From contig JBMNMA010000001.1 of assembly GCA_050953105.1 (NCBI GenBank), positions 310,001 to 374,000 of the forward strand: 64,000 bases of DNA. The letters run 5' to 3'. The DNA is from UBA1206 sp050953105 (GTDB taxonomy: Bacteria > Bacillota > Clostridia > Oscillospirales > CAG-382). This document shows positions 15,336 to 24,674 of this stretch, one piece after another (within the stretch, counting starts at the first letter, position 1; the number at the start of each line of letters is the position of its first letter). Position numbers and translations under genes: made by a program. The notes under the pieces are model-generated. The model saw only the letters and a program-made list of their open reading frames with translations, made no database searches and was not told where the DNA came from.

Positions 15336-18086
15336 TTATTCTAATGTTATTTGACTGTCTTTTCTTTTTAATTTTCTTTTACTTTTTATCTCAAACCCTA
15401 AAAATACAAGCTGGATGAATAAAAAGTAAACGAAGGCCACCGAGAAGGCCACAAGTGCGTCGGTGATTTTTACCGTTTCAAAGCCGAAAAATTTTGAAAT
15501 GGCTGGGACGCAGGTAAGGCACAAGGCCGAACCAAGTCCCAAAACAAAGGCGATAACCGAATTGTAGTTACGGTAGAATTTGTTTGTAAATATCGAACGG
15601 CTTTTTCCCGTCATAAGTGAAAACAAAAACAGCACCGCAGAATAGGTAATAACCGAAACGCTAACCCTTGACATTCCGCCGGCGGCAGTTAGCTTACCCG
15701 AAAAGATACAAAGCAATCCGCCAAACACCGAATAGACAAGGGATATTAAAATCCCCTTTGACAGTGACAAATATGACACTTCGTGGTTTCTGTCGGCCAG
15801 AATTTTTCGGTTTTCCGGTGAAAAGGAGGGGGTAAAGGCAAGGGAAAAGCCGAAAACGGTGTTAATTAACATACCGAAAATAAGCACGTCCCTTAAGCCG
15901 AAGGGAATTTCTCCGTAGATAAGGAGGGAGAAAAACATCCAGAAAAACAGCGTCAAAAACCCTGCGGTCATAAAGTGGCAGGTGTCGGCTATACGCTTGG
16001 TTACCAGCTTTGACTGCTTTATAGCCTCCACCACTCCGTCAAAGCTGCCCTTTGTCAGCTGAACGTCACAGGCGTTAAGGAGAGCGTCATTTGCGGTGTT
16101 GGCGGAAACAAAGGAGGAGTTGGCCTCCTTTATAAGCCTTGCCTGCTCTATTTTTGAGGCAGTAAAAGCCACCTTATGCTTGTTTTGGTTTCGCAGCTTC
16201 AATATGTATAAAAGCTCGTCGTCGTTCAGTCCCGTAAACAGCTTGTATTTATCGCTGTTGGCAATAAACAGTCCTTCTTCGGTTTCGTGTAAAATCTCCC
16301 GGGTGCAGATTTCATCCTCACCGGATATAACACCGGCGTTTTTGGCCATGTTAAGGGAGTTGTAGTAGGAATCGTCCGAAAACACCAGGGTGGATATTCC
16401 CGCCTGGCTGCATTTGAACACCGCCGAGGCTGTTTTAATTTCAAGGGAGGTGTAAAAGCCGGCAAAGCCTAAAAAGATAAGCTTGCGTTCAGCCATAATG
16501 TCCTTTAAGGTGTCCGCTGTGGTATAACCCATTGCCACGGCAATGGGTATCATGGTTTTGGACATATCAAAGGCGGCGGAAAGGATTTTTTCCTTTGCCT
16601 TGTCGTCTATTCGATAGTTTTTACCGTCCTTGCGGTAGCCGACGCACCGTGACAGCACGTTTTCAGGCGAACCCCGAAGTATTACACAGGGCTTGCCGTC
16701 GATTAACCCCAAAACCCTGCACATCTCGCCAAAGGAATCGTATTCGGTTTCGATACGGAAAAAGTTGTTTCGTGCCTCCTCAAGGGTGTAGCCCGTTTCA
16801 CCAACCGCTTTAAGCAGAGCAAGGGTAAAGGGGGAAGCTTCGTATATTTCATCGTCTGTCTTTTTCTTTTTTGCTTTGGGGTCTTTGAATTTTTCCCTTA
16901 TCGACGAACAAAGCAGAAGACATCTGATAATATCCTGGGCCTTGGCCTTGTTTTGTCGGTTGTATTCAAAAACATCGCTGTTGTCGTAACAGCTTTCCAG
17001 CGTTATGGTTTTCGGGGGGAAGGCGGTGTGCTTACCGCACATTATCGTATCGGTTTCGGCAATTTTTTCAAAGGAGTCGAGATTCCGAAACACTCCCCCG
17101 CCCTTTAAGGTGTCTGAAATTCCCTTGGCGGTGGCTGCGGTGGCCAGAGCAAAGGCCGTGTCGCATAATGACGCAGTGCCCACCCCCAGGGCGATTATAA
17201 AGGTGTCGGTTATGTTGGCGCCGCTTATTATACCTGCAAACAGCAATATAAGCTGGGAAGCAACCACCCCTACGGATATTATCCGTCCCGTTTTTAAAAC
17301 GGTTTTAAGATAGGCAGGAAGGTGGGAGGCGATGCCTTTTTTTACATGGCGGTTTAAAAGCACATCTTTGCCGGTGGCGCACACCACAGCCGTGGCGTTG
17401 CCGCCGGTAACGATGGTACCGGCGTAAACCATGTTTTCATAAACCTTTACGTCCTTTGAGGGGGAAAGGAACCTGGCATCTTTCTGTACGGCGTTGGGCT
17501 TACCGCTTACCGGAGTTTCAAGCACCGTAAAGGAGGAACATTCTATAAGTCTGGCATCGGCGGGGACTATATTGTCGCTTTCAAGGACGATTATATCCCC
17601 CGGCACAAGAGCCCGGCTGTCGGTAACGAAGGTTTTGCCCTCCCGTATCACCGTAGCCCGGGGGGAGGAAAGCTTTGAAACTTTTTCAAAAACCTTTCCC
17701 ACCTTATGCTCAAGGGCGGCATTAATTAATGTTAATGCCAAAATCCCTGCCGCCGTGGCGATATATTCGCCGCCACCCCGGAAAATATAAAATAAAATAC
17801 AGGAAAAGAACAAAAACACCGGCACCAGATTTTTAATCTGGCGTTTGAGAGAGTGGGCAAAACCCACCGGCACCTCGCCGGATATTAAATTTTCGCCGTA
17901 TTTACTCCTTAACCTTTTAACCTGCTTTACCGAAAGTCCGTTGGTGATGTCCGAGCCGAAACAGGAGGCCACTTCGTGGGGATACATTTCGGGAAAGGTA
18001 AGGTCGTCGTCCGAAAGACGGCGTGCCGATGCAGGGGTAAAGGTGTTTATATTTGGATATTCGGCCTGACCTGTGTTTTCCGGCAT
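15336..18086 (-). CDS. P-type ATPase homologue lacking the catalytic motifs (pseudoenzyme)
   Basis: 916 residues with the full P-type plan: N-terminal cation-ATPase-like domain (SDITNGLSVKQVKRLRSKYG), two membrane helices, an A domain (VPGDIIVLESDNIVPADARL, ~161-180), a helix pair, P and N domains, and about six C-terminal helices. The key motifs are replaced: TGES by SGKP (~194), DKTGT by GKHTA (~351-355, so the phosphorylated Asp is Gly, codon GGT at 17036-17034), DPPR by YTSLE, and GDGxND by ANTAND (~662-667). The N-domain KGAPE box survives as RGSPENVL. No frameshift or stop occurs, which argues for selection on a non-catalytic role (inference). It lies 21 bases downstream of a ClpE-like gene. 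Contrast the intact P-type ATPase at 52257-54731. Confidence 0.85.
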   Translation of the reverse strand: MPENTGQAEYPNINTFTPASARRLSDDDLTFPEMYPHEVASCFGSDITNGLSVKQVKRLRSKYGENLISGEVPVGFAHSLKRQIKNLVPVFLFFSCILFYIFRGGGEYIATAAGILALTLINAALEHKVGKVFEKVSKLSSPRATVIREGKTFVTDSRALVPGDIIVLESDNIVPADARLIECSSFTVLETPVSGKPNAVQKDARFLSPSKDVKVYENMVYAGTIVTGGNATAVVCATGKDVLLNRHVKKGIASHLPAYLKTVLKTGRIISVGVVASQLILLFAGIISGANITDTFIIALGVGTASLCDTAFALATAATAKGISDTLKGGGVFRNLDSFEKIAETDTIMCGKHTAFPPKTITLESCYDNSDVFEYNRQNKAKAQDIIRCLLLCSSIREKFKDPKAKKKKTDDEIYEASPFTLALLKAVGETGYTLEEARNNFFRIETEYDSFGEMCRVLGLIDGKPCVILRGSPENVLSRCVGYRKDGKNYRIDDKAKEKILSAAFDMSKTMIPIAVAMGYTTADTLKDIMAERKLIFLGFAGFYTSLEIKTASAVFKCSQAGISTLVFSDDSYYNSLNMAKNAGVISGEDEICTREILHETEEGLFIANSDKYKLFTGLNDDELLYILKLRNQNKHKVAFTASKIEQARLIKEANSSFVSANTANDALLNACDVQLTKGSFDGVVEAIKQSKLVTKRIADTCHFMTAGFLTLFFWMFFSLLIYGEIPFGLRDVLIFGMLINTVFGFSLAFTPSFSPENRKILADRNHEVSYLSLSKGILISLVYSVFGGLLCIFSGKLTAAGGMSRVSVSVITYSAVLFLFSLMTGKSRSIFTNKFYRNYNSVIAFVLGLGSALCLTCVPAISKFFGFETVKITDALVAFSVAFVYFLFIQLVFLGFEIKSKRKLKRKDSQITLE

Positions 18087-18107
18087 ATAACAACCACTTC
18101 TTTTATT

Positions 18108-20390
18108 TTAATGAACAAAGGTGCAGCTTACTGCGTAGGGCGAACCTGATTCGGGCTTGCCCAGTATAACCTCGCTTAACGGGTTGGTATAGCTGTCGAT
18201 AATTTCCGCCGCCACCACATCCTCGATATCCGTCTGTATAAGTCGGCGGAGGTTGCGGGCGCCATATTTTTCGCTATACCCTTTTTCGGCAATAAGCCCT
18301 GCTTCCTCACGGGTGAAGGTGAGCTTTATTCCCTTGTCAAACAGAACCTTGGCAAGGTCGTTAAGCATTATCATGGCTATATCAATAAAGTTTTCCTTGC
18401 TGAGGCGGTTGAAGACGATAATGTCGTCAACCCGGTTTATAAATTCGGGGCGTAAAAATTCCTCAAGGGCTTTTTTAACCCTTTCCTCATCACTTGACCT
18501 AAGGGTGGTGGAAAAGCCTGCCGAAGGGGTGGAATCCCGGCTGCCGGCGTTGGTGGTCATAACTATAACCGTATTTTCAAAGTTGCACACCTTGCCGTGG
18601 GAGTCGGTGATGCGCCCGTCGTCGAGTATCTGAAGAAGAATGTTTAACACATCCGGATGCGCCTTTTCGATTTCGTCAAACAAAACCACGCTATAGGGTT
18701 TGCGGCGGATTTTTTCGGTTAACTGGCCTGCCTCGTCATAACCCACATATCCCGGAGGGGAACCTATGATGCGGGAAACCGAATGCTTTTCCATAAATTC
18801 CGACATGTCGAGCCGGATTAACGTTTCGGGTGAGTCGAACAGATAGTTTGCAAGCACCTTAACCAGCTCAGTTTTACCCACGCCGGTGGAGCCGGCAAAT
18901 ATAAAGGATACGGGTTTGCGCTTGTAGCTTATACCGGCACGGTTGCGCTTTATTGCCTTGGCAAGGCGGGACACCGCCACGTCCTGACCTATAATGCGCT
19001 TTTTGATTTCGCCTTCCATACGGTCGATCTTGGCAAATTCGTTTTCGGTGATATTGGACGCGGGAATACCCGTCCACACCTCAATAACCTTTGCAATATC
19101 GTCGGTGGAAAGGAAAAGTTTATCACGGGTGGCGGAAAGGCTGTCAAACCTTTCGTTGCACTTAAAAAGCCTGGTTTTATAGTCGGCTATGGTTTTATAA
19201 TCTTCCTCGGACTTGACTTCCTTGGATTCGATAGCCTCCATGGCGGCCTGAAGGCCTTTTATTTCTGCGGTTACCGATTCAAGCTCGTTTATGACCGGAG
19301 AATTCATGGCAAGATGGCTTGAGGCTTCGTCAAGCAGGTCTATGGCCTTATCGGGAAGATACCTGTCGGTGATATACCGTTCCGAAAGACGGACGATTTC
19401 TCTGATAATTGTATCGCTTATGCGAATGCCGTGGTAGGCTTCATAATACTTCTTTATCCCACGAAGAATGGCTTCGGTGTCGGCTATTGAAGGTTCGTTT
19501 ACCATAACCGGCTGGAACCTGCGTTCGAGGGCGGCATCGTTTTCGATATATTTACGGTATTCGTTTAACGTGGTGGCGCCGATAAGCTGGATTTCACCCC
19601 TTGACAGGGCGGGTTTGAGTATATTTGCGGCGTTAAGCGATCCTTCGGCCGAGCCTGCCCCCACTATGGAGTGGATTTCGTCAATGACAAGAATAATGTT
19701 GCCAAGACGCTTTACATCGTCTATAAGCCCCTTCATGCGGTTTTCAAACTGTCCCCTGAACTGGGTGCCGGCGACAATGGCCGTCATATCCACAAGGTAG
19801 ACTTCCTTGTCCTTAAGCTTATAGGGGACATTGCCGGAGGCTATTCTTTGGGCAAGCAGTTCGGCAATGGCGGTTTTACCCACGCCGGCCTCGCCTATAA
19901 GACAGGGGTTGTTTTTCTGCCGGCGGCAGAGGATTTGCATAACCCGGGTAAGTTCGGCATTACGGCCGATGATATTGTCTATTCTGCCTTCCCTTGCCTT
20001 TTGGGTAAGGTTAATGCAAAAGCCGTCTAAAAATCTTGACTTGGGGGGAGCCTTTTGGCCCGATTTCTGCTGGTTTTCGTCCCGCTTTATAAGCGGATTT
20101 TCCTTGTTGCCGAAAATAGCCGAAAGATCAAGGGCAGGGGCTCTGCCTTCGTCGTCATCGTCGTTTGAGGGGGCGATTTCGGGGAGCATTTCATTCAGTT
20201 CGTCTGCCATTTGGGCAAAATCCTCCTCGGATATTCCCATTTTTTTAAGTATGTCGTTTTCGGGCTTTATGCCTATTTCCCTTGCGCAGGGAAGGCATAA
20301 GCCTTCATTTTTTACCTGATTGCCGGTTTTGCGGGTTACGTATATAACGGCGACCCTTTCATGACACCGGTCGCAAAGTTTTCTTATCAT
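18108..20390 (-). CDS. clpE: ClpE-like ATP-dependent Clp protease ATP-binding subunit
   Basis: 760 residues. HSP100 unfoldase that feeds proteins to ClpP. An N-terminal four-Cys zinc finger (CDRC ... CLPC, residues 6-35) and an acidic linker replace the ClpC N-domain, the feature that defines ClpE. Two AAA+ modules follow: Walker A GEAGVGKT with VIDEIHS, then a mid-domain coiled coil and the second Walker A GSTGVGKT with LFDEIEKAHP. A short AGF in the second module is a candidate ClpP-binding loop. No CtsR operator is obvious in the short upstream gap. Bears the same orientation as pgsA upstream. Confidence 0.88.
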   Translation of the reverse strand: MIRKLCDRCHERVAVIYVTRKTGNQVKNEGLCLPCAREIGIKPENDILKKMGISEEDFAQMADELNEMLPEIAPSNDDDDEGRAPALDLSAIFGNKENPLIKRDENQQKSGQKAPPKSRFLDGFCINLTQKAREGRIDNIIGRNAELTRVMQILCRRQKNNPCLIGEAGVGKTAIAELLAQRIASGNVPYKLKDKEVYLVDMTAIVAGTQFRGQFENRMKGLIDDVKRLGNIILVIDEIHSIVGAGSAEGSLNAANILKPALSRGEIQLIGATTLNEYRKYIENDAALERRFQPVMVNEPSIADTEAILRGIKKYYEAYHGIRISDTIIREIVRLSERYITDRYLPDKAIDLLDEASSHLAMNSPVINELESVTAEIKGLQAAMEAIESKEVKSEEDYKTIADYKTRLFKCNERFDSLSATRDKLFLSTDDIAKVIEVWTGIPASNITENEFAKIDRMEGEIKKRIIGQDVAVSRLAKAIKRNRAGISYKRKPVSFIFAGSTGVGKTELVKVLANYLFDSPETLIRLDMSEFMEKHSVSRIIGSPPGYVGYDEAGQLTEKIRRKPYSVVLFDEIEKAHPDVLNILLQILDDGRITDSHGKVCNFENTVIVMTTNAGSRDSTPSAGFSTTLRSSDEERVKKALEEFLRPEFINRVDDIIVFNRLSKENFIDIAMIMLNDLAKVLFDKGIKLTFTREEAGLIAEKGYSEKYGARNLRRLIQTDIEDVVAAEIIDSYTNPLSEVILGKPESGSPYAVSCTFVH

Positions 20391-20436
20391 TTTTTAACCA
20401 TGCCTTTCTGCGGAGAATAAGGATAAGATATTCTTA

Positions 20437-21033
20437 TTATTTTTCCGAAATTTTATGTTCGGAATTTTCCTCCGCCGATATGTCTTTCTTTGTGAAAAAT
20501 TTTAAATATACGAAAATCAAATACATAAGCAAAGCAAAAACCATAGCTATGGCGGATATTATCGCCATTATTCCGGCCAGCCTGTCATTTTCGTAAAAGA
20601 GTATAAGGACACCCAGCGAAACGGCAAGAACACAGGTGGCCAGCTTGCCGTACCAACGGGAAACCACAAGGTCCTTTGCCCCTTTTTTGGCAAGCATTAT
20701 ACCACCGGCAAGCATAAGTAAATCCTTAATGCAAAGAAGCGCCGCCAGGAATATGGCTATGGAATTTTCTATGGCTATGCAGATGAAGGCGGTGGCCTGC
20801 ATAAGCTTGTCGGCAAGGGGGTCCATCATTTTGCCGAAGTCGCTTACCCAGTTGTGCTTTCTGGCAATATAGCCGTCCACCACGTCGGTAATCCCCGCCA
20901 GCAGAAATACCCCGAGGGCATATACACGATGGTGGTCTATCGAGCTGAAAAACAGCGCCACAAAGCAGGGTATCATTAAAAACCTTAAAACCGACAAAAT
21001 ATTCGGTATATGTCTCTTTTCAAAAATCCTCAT
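20437..21033 (-). CDS. pgsA: CDP-diacylglycerol-glycerol-3-phosphate 3-phosphatidyltransferase
   Basis: 198 residues. Makes phosphatidylglycerolphosphate, the first step of anionic phospholipid synthesis, in the membrane. The CDP-alcohol phosphotransferase signature is complete: DVVDGYIARKHNWVSDFGKM then MDPLADK. Five to six membrane helices are visible. The C-terminus is a charged tail. Runs with cvpA upstream and the clpE-like gene downstream. Confidence 0.93.
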   Translation of the reverse strand: MRIFEKRHIPNILSVLRFLMIPCFVALFFSSIDHHRVYALGVFLLAGITDVVDGYIARKHNWVSDFGKMMDPLADKLMQATAFICIAIENSIAIFLAALLCIKDLLMLAGGIMLAKKGAKDLVVSRWYGKLATCVLAVSLGVLILFYENDRLAGIMAIISAIAMVFALLMYLIFVYLKFFTKKDISAEENSEHKISEK

Positions 21034-21107
21034 CTTTATTATATGCCTCTCTCGTCCGCCGAAGGCGCATACAGCCCTGCTTTGCCCTGCCGGACGAATT
21101 TGAATTT

Positions 21108-21818
21108 TTACAGTATACGTGATATTATATCAATTTTTTCAAACCATTTAAAGAGTATTGTGTTGGCCGGGTCTATTTTTGATAGCAGCGACAGGTCTTT
21201 TGCCTGAAAATAAGGCAGCAGCAGGTTAACTATATACACAAATACGCTGACCTTTATTAACGCCATTGCTATACCCAAAAGCAGCCCCAAAAGGGTGTTT
21301 GCCTGCTTCAGCACCGGCAGCACCATAATTTTGTCAAGGAGTATAGCCACCAGCTTTAAGGCGATTATTGTGCCGAAAAACAGTATTATAAAGGAAAGGA
21401 GCATGGCGATGGCCTTTATCAGCGGTTCGGAGATAAAGTTTACCATTTCGTCCCTGAGTTCGTCGGTTTTGTTGTCTTTCCAGGTGTCCCACTTTTTTTC
21501 AAATTCCTCAACGTCTATTCCAACGATTTCAAGGAGCTTTTCAAAGTCGCTGCTTTTCTTTACCTCGTCGGGGTTATAGTTATCGTCGGAGGAAGACACC
21601 ATGTCGGCAAGACGCTGGTTTATTTCCGCCCTGACGCTGTCGGCGGCGGAGGATTCCAAAAACACTCCCTGCAGCTTAGGGGCGAACAGGGCCACCACGA
21701 TAACGGCTATAATCACGCTTCCCATGTTTATGGCGGTTTTTACAAAACCGTTCTTTGCCCCGAAAAACACAGATAAACCGATAATCACAGCAATGATAAT
21801 ATCAAGAACCGCACTCAT
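21108..21818 (-). CDS. CvpA-family membrane protein
   Basis: 236 residues. The N-terminal block (VLDIIIAVIIGLSVFFGAKN GFV) and three further membrane segments match the CvpA/colicin V production family; a ~85-residue acidic extracytoplasmic loop is inserted after the second helix. Family members are linked with envelope functions, but a precise role is not established. Its start codon overlaps the stop of the upstream DUF5711 gene by one base (TAATG), so the two are translationally coupled. Confidence 0.85.
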   Translation of the reverse strand: MSAVLDIIIAVIIGLSVFFGAKNGFVKTAINMGSVIIAVIVVALFAPKLQGVFLESSAADSVRAEINQRLADMVSSSDDNYNPDEVKKSSDFEKLLEIVGIDVEEFEKKWDTWKDNKTDELRDEMVNFISEPLIKAIAMLLSFIILFFGTIIALKLVAILLDKIMVLPVLKQANTLLGLLLGIAMALIKVSVFVYIVNLLLPYFQAKDLSLLSKIDPANTILFKWFEKIDIISRIL

Positions 21819-23077
21819 TATCCCTTTCCTCCGTTTTCTTTTGATGTTATATAAGTTCCGCTGCCGTAAAATACCGCTTTGTTTTTATACAGAAAAATTA
21901 TACGCTTTTCATCTTTATCGTCTAAAGCAGAAATATATGCAAGCCCTATATCCTCCTTCAAAACCGTTTCCATGGTTTTCAAATCTATTGTATAAAGGGT
22001 GCCGACACTGTAAATGTATGCGTAGCCCCCTGCCATATCCAATGCGGAAACGTTGTTGTGGTAGGATTTTTCACCCAGATACTCACCGGCGGCGTTGTAA
22101 AACTTTATTGTGGTGGCGTTGGACAGGCCGGCGGCCGAGAGGGACAGGGCAATATAATCGTCGTTAAAGGAATATCCCTTTGGGGACTGCTCCCCGAATT
22201 CCACGGTTGAAGCCAGTTCGTTTGACGGCGAATATATCCTTAACCTTTTGTTTGTGAGAAGTATGTATGAGCCGTTTTGAAGGAAATATACCTTCCAGGG
22301 AATTTCCCCCTTATATTCGAAAAACACGAAATCCTTTGCGTCGCTTGTGTTAAACACATGCATACCACCCAGAAACTCCCCGTCGGAGGTGTTGGAAAGG
22401 GTGGTTATGGCAGCCCGGCTGCCGTCCTTTGACAGCCCTATTCCGCTGGCGTAACGGTCGGCAAAGTAGTAGTAAAATATTATGCGGAAGTTGCTGTCGT
22501 AAACCTCTATGCCCGAACGGTATCCCCTGGCTGCCGTCAGAACGGCGTAGCTGCCGTTGGGGGAGGCACAAAGGTCAAGAACAGGGTGGGTGAAGGTATG
22601 GGTATAAACCTTGGCATACACCGAATATATGTTAAGCTTGTTTCCCTTGCGGTCGCAGACCAAAAGCATATTTCCGTTGGTGGCGCACATTGGGTCGGAA
22701 TAGTATTCGGTGTCCTTGAGGTAGCGTTCCCCGGTCATGTCGAATATCTGAACTCCGTTGGTGTCCACTATCGCCAGATTTCCGCCGGTGATAACTCCCT
22801 TGGTGTTTTTTTCGGTGTCGAATTCTATATAAGCCCCGTCGGTGATGGTGGTGTCCACGTCAACGGACATGAATTTAAGCATATAGCGGAAGTTATCCAT
22901 TGAAAGACTGCCGCCGAAAAAGGTAAACCCGAAAACCACAAAAGCCACAAGGAAAAAAAGCACCGCATACTTGGCAAAGGCCACCCGCCGGGCCAAGGTT
23001 TCATAGTAAACCTCCGGCGTTTGGCGGGGGGGCTTTGATTTATGCTTTTTGGTGGTGAAGATTGAAAAAGCTCCCAA
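21818..23077 (-). CDS. DUF5711 family membrane-anchored beta-propeller-like protein
   Basis: 419 residues. A cytoplasmic basic N-terminus and one membrane helix (about residues 37-57) are followed by an extracytoplasmic domain of repeated blade-like strands (e.g. NLAIVDTNGVQIFDMTGE, GGMHVFNTSD), the DUF5711 plan seen in Clostridia. The start is a TTG (23077) with GAGGT seven bases upstream; no ATG fits. Coupled to cvpA downstream. Function unknown. Confidence 0.8.
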   Translation of the reverse strand: MGAFSIFTTKKHKSKPPRQTPEVYYETLARRVAFAKYAVLFFLVAFVVFGFTFFGGSLSMDNFRYMLKFMSVDVDTTITDGAYIEFDTEKNTKGVITGGNLAIVDTNGVQIFDMTGERYLKDTEYYSDPMCATNGNMLLVCDRKGNKLNIYSVYAKVYTHTFTHPVLDLCASPNGSYAVLTAARGYRSGIEVYDSNFRIIFYYYFADRYASGIGLSKDGSRAAITTLSNTSDGEFLGGMHVFNTSDAKDFVFFEYKGEIPWKVYFLQNGSYILLTNKRLRIYSPSNELASTVEFGEQSPKGYSFNDDYIALSLSAAGLSNATTIKFYNAAGEYLGEKSYHNNVSALDMAGGYAYIYSVGTLYTIDLKTMETVLKEDIGLAYISALDDKDEKRIIFLYKNKAVFYGSGTYITSKENGGKG

Positions 23078-23103
23078 TTTATTACCTCAATATGACCTTT
23101 ATA

Positions 23104-23838
23104 TCAGTAAAACACCCTGTTTAAATAAAGTCCGTGGGGGGGCATTGTCCTCCCCGCTTTTCCCCGTTGTTTGCTTTCTATTATTTCTTTTACCGGCAAC
23201 GATACTCCGCCGGTTAATATATCAATGGATGTGCCCACCATTATCCGCACCATGTTGTATAAAAAGCCGTCGGCGGCGGTGTAGATTTTTACAAAATCCC
23301 CATCCCTTTCGGCCCTGAAATACCATACCGTTCTTACAAAGTCGCTAACCGTGGTGTTTGCCGAAACAAAGGCGGAAAAATCATGGGTTCCCTCAAAATC
23401 CTTGCCGATTTTATTTAACTCGTCCACATCGATATATTTGGGATACATAAAGGCGGTGTCGGTGTGAAACACGTTTTTATACTTGCTGTTCCAGATGAGG
23501 TACATATATTCCTTTCCCTTGGCCGAATAGCGGGAATGAAAGGAATCGTCGGCGTCGAAGGCGCGATTAACGCAAATGTCGGAAGGAAGGTTGCGGTTTA
23601 CGGCAAGTGGGATTTTTTCGTTGTCTATGCTTATAAGCTTGTCCAGATGGCAGTAAAATTCTTTGGCGTGGACGCCGGAATCGGTGCGGGAGCAGCCGGT
23701 GAGGCTTACCTGTATTCCGAAGGTTGACTCCACGGCGTTTTGAAGGGTTTTCTGAACCGAAGGCTTTTTTGCCTTTGTCTGAATCTGCCAGCCGCAGTAG
23801 GCAGAGCCTTTGTAGGAAATTACAAGGCCTGTTTTCAT
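23104..23838 (-). CDS. truA: tRNA pseudouridine synthase A
   Basis: 244 residues. Forms pseudouridine at positions 38-40 of tRNA. The catalytic block is GCSRTDSGVHAKE (usually RTDAGVHA; the catalytic Asp is kept). The C-terminal FLYNMVRIMVGT segment is also typical. It is the last gene of the ecfA1-ecfA2-ecfT-truA run, 8 bases after ecfT, a common arrangement in Bacillota. Confidence 0.95.
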   Translation of the reverse strand: MKTGLVISYKGSAYCGWQIQTKAKKPSVQKTLQNAVESTFGIQVSLTGCSRTDSGVHAKEFYCHLDKLISIDNEKIPLAVNRNLPSDICVNRAFDADDSFHSRYSAKGKEYMYLIWNSKYKNVFHTDTAFMYPKYIDVDELNKIGKDFEGTHDFSAFVSANTTVSDFVRTVWYFRAERDGDFVKIYTAADGFLYNMVRIMVGTSIDILTGGVSLPVKEIIESKQRGKAGRTMPPHGLYLNRVFY

Positions 23839-23846
23839 GGCGCCAC

Positions 23847-24674
23847 CTAATTTAAAAACTTAAAGGGAAGTTCGTAGGAGTTTAGAAAGAATATTCCCAC
23901 GCAGAAGGATAGCATTAACACAAGGAAAATACAGTCGGTCGCATTTATGCTAAGCACCTTCATCCGTGTTCTTCCCTCACCGCCCCGGTAAAGGCGGCAT
24001 TCCATTGCCTCGGCAAGCTCATAAGCCCTTCTTATTGCCGAATAAAATAAGGGTATGAGTATGGGTATAAGAGCCTTTACCCGCTTTAATATTCCCCCGG
24101 TGTCAAAGGACACGCCCCTTGCCTTTTGGGCGGAGATTATTTTATCGGTTTCTTCCACCAGAGTGGGGATAAACCTTAAGGCGATGGTCATCATCATTGA
24201 AAAGTCATGAACCGGCACCTTGATATATTTTAGCGGTGAAAGCAGCCGTTCAAGAGCGTCGGTAAGGTCAAGAGGGGATGTGGTGTAGGACAGCAGCACC
24301 GACGTGCCCATAACAAGGCAGACAAGCCGGAGCAGCATCATAACCCCGTTGATGATACCCTCTTTATAGATTTTTATAAAATACCAGCTTACCACGGGGG
24401 TTTCGCCTTTAACGAAGAATATGTTTACCACTGCGGTAAAAATAAGGAGAAACAGCAGGGGTTTTACCGATTTAAGCAATATTTTAACGTTTATTTTGGA
24501 AATTGCAAGCAGAACAAGGGTAAGGCAGACTACCGCCAGAAAAGACAGCATTGACGACGCGGCAAGCACCGCCGTAAGGAATATTATAAGTATTATTATT
24601 TTAAAACGGGGGTCGGTTTTGTGAAGGAGGGTGTCCCCCGGAAAATACTGGCCTATGGTTATGTCTTTAATCAT
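23847..24674 (-). CDS. ecfT: ECF transporter transmembrane component EcfT
   Basis: 275 residues with five to six membrane helices and the two coupling-helix motifs of EcfT (AQKARGVSF and ECRLYRGGEGRTRM, each with the Ala/Arg-Gly core). EcfT joins the two ATPases to exchangeable substrate-binding S components for vitamins and metals. Starts 8 bases inside the end of ecfA2. No S component is encoded nearby, so this is a shared (group II) module. Confidence 0.95.
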   Translation of the reverse strand: MIKDITIGQYFPGDTLLHKTDPRFKIIILIIFLTAVLAASSMLSFLAVVCLTLVLLAISKINVKILLKSVKPLLFLLIFTAVVNIFFVKGETPVVSWYFIKIYKEGIINGVMMLLRLVCLVMGTSVLLSYTTSPLDLTDALERLLSPLKYIKVPVHDFSMMMTIALRFIPTLVEETDKIISAQKARGVSFDTGGILKRVKALIPILIPLFYSAIRRAYELAEAMECRLYRGGEGRTRMKVLSINATDCIFLVLMLSFCVGIFFLNSYELPFKFLN

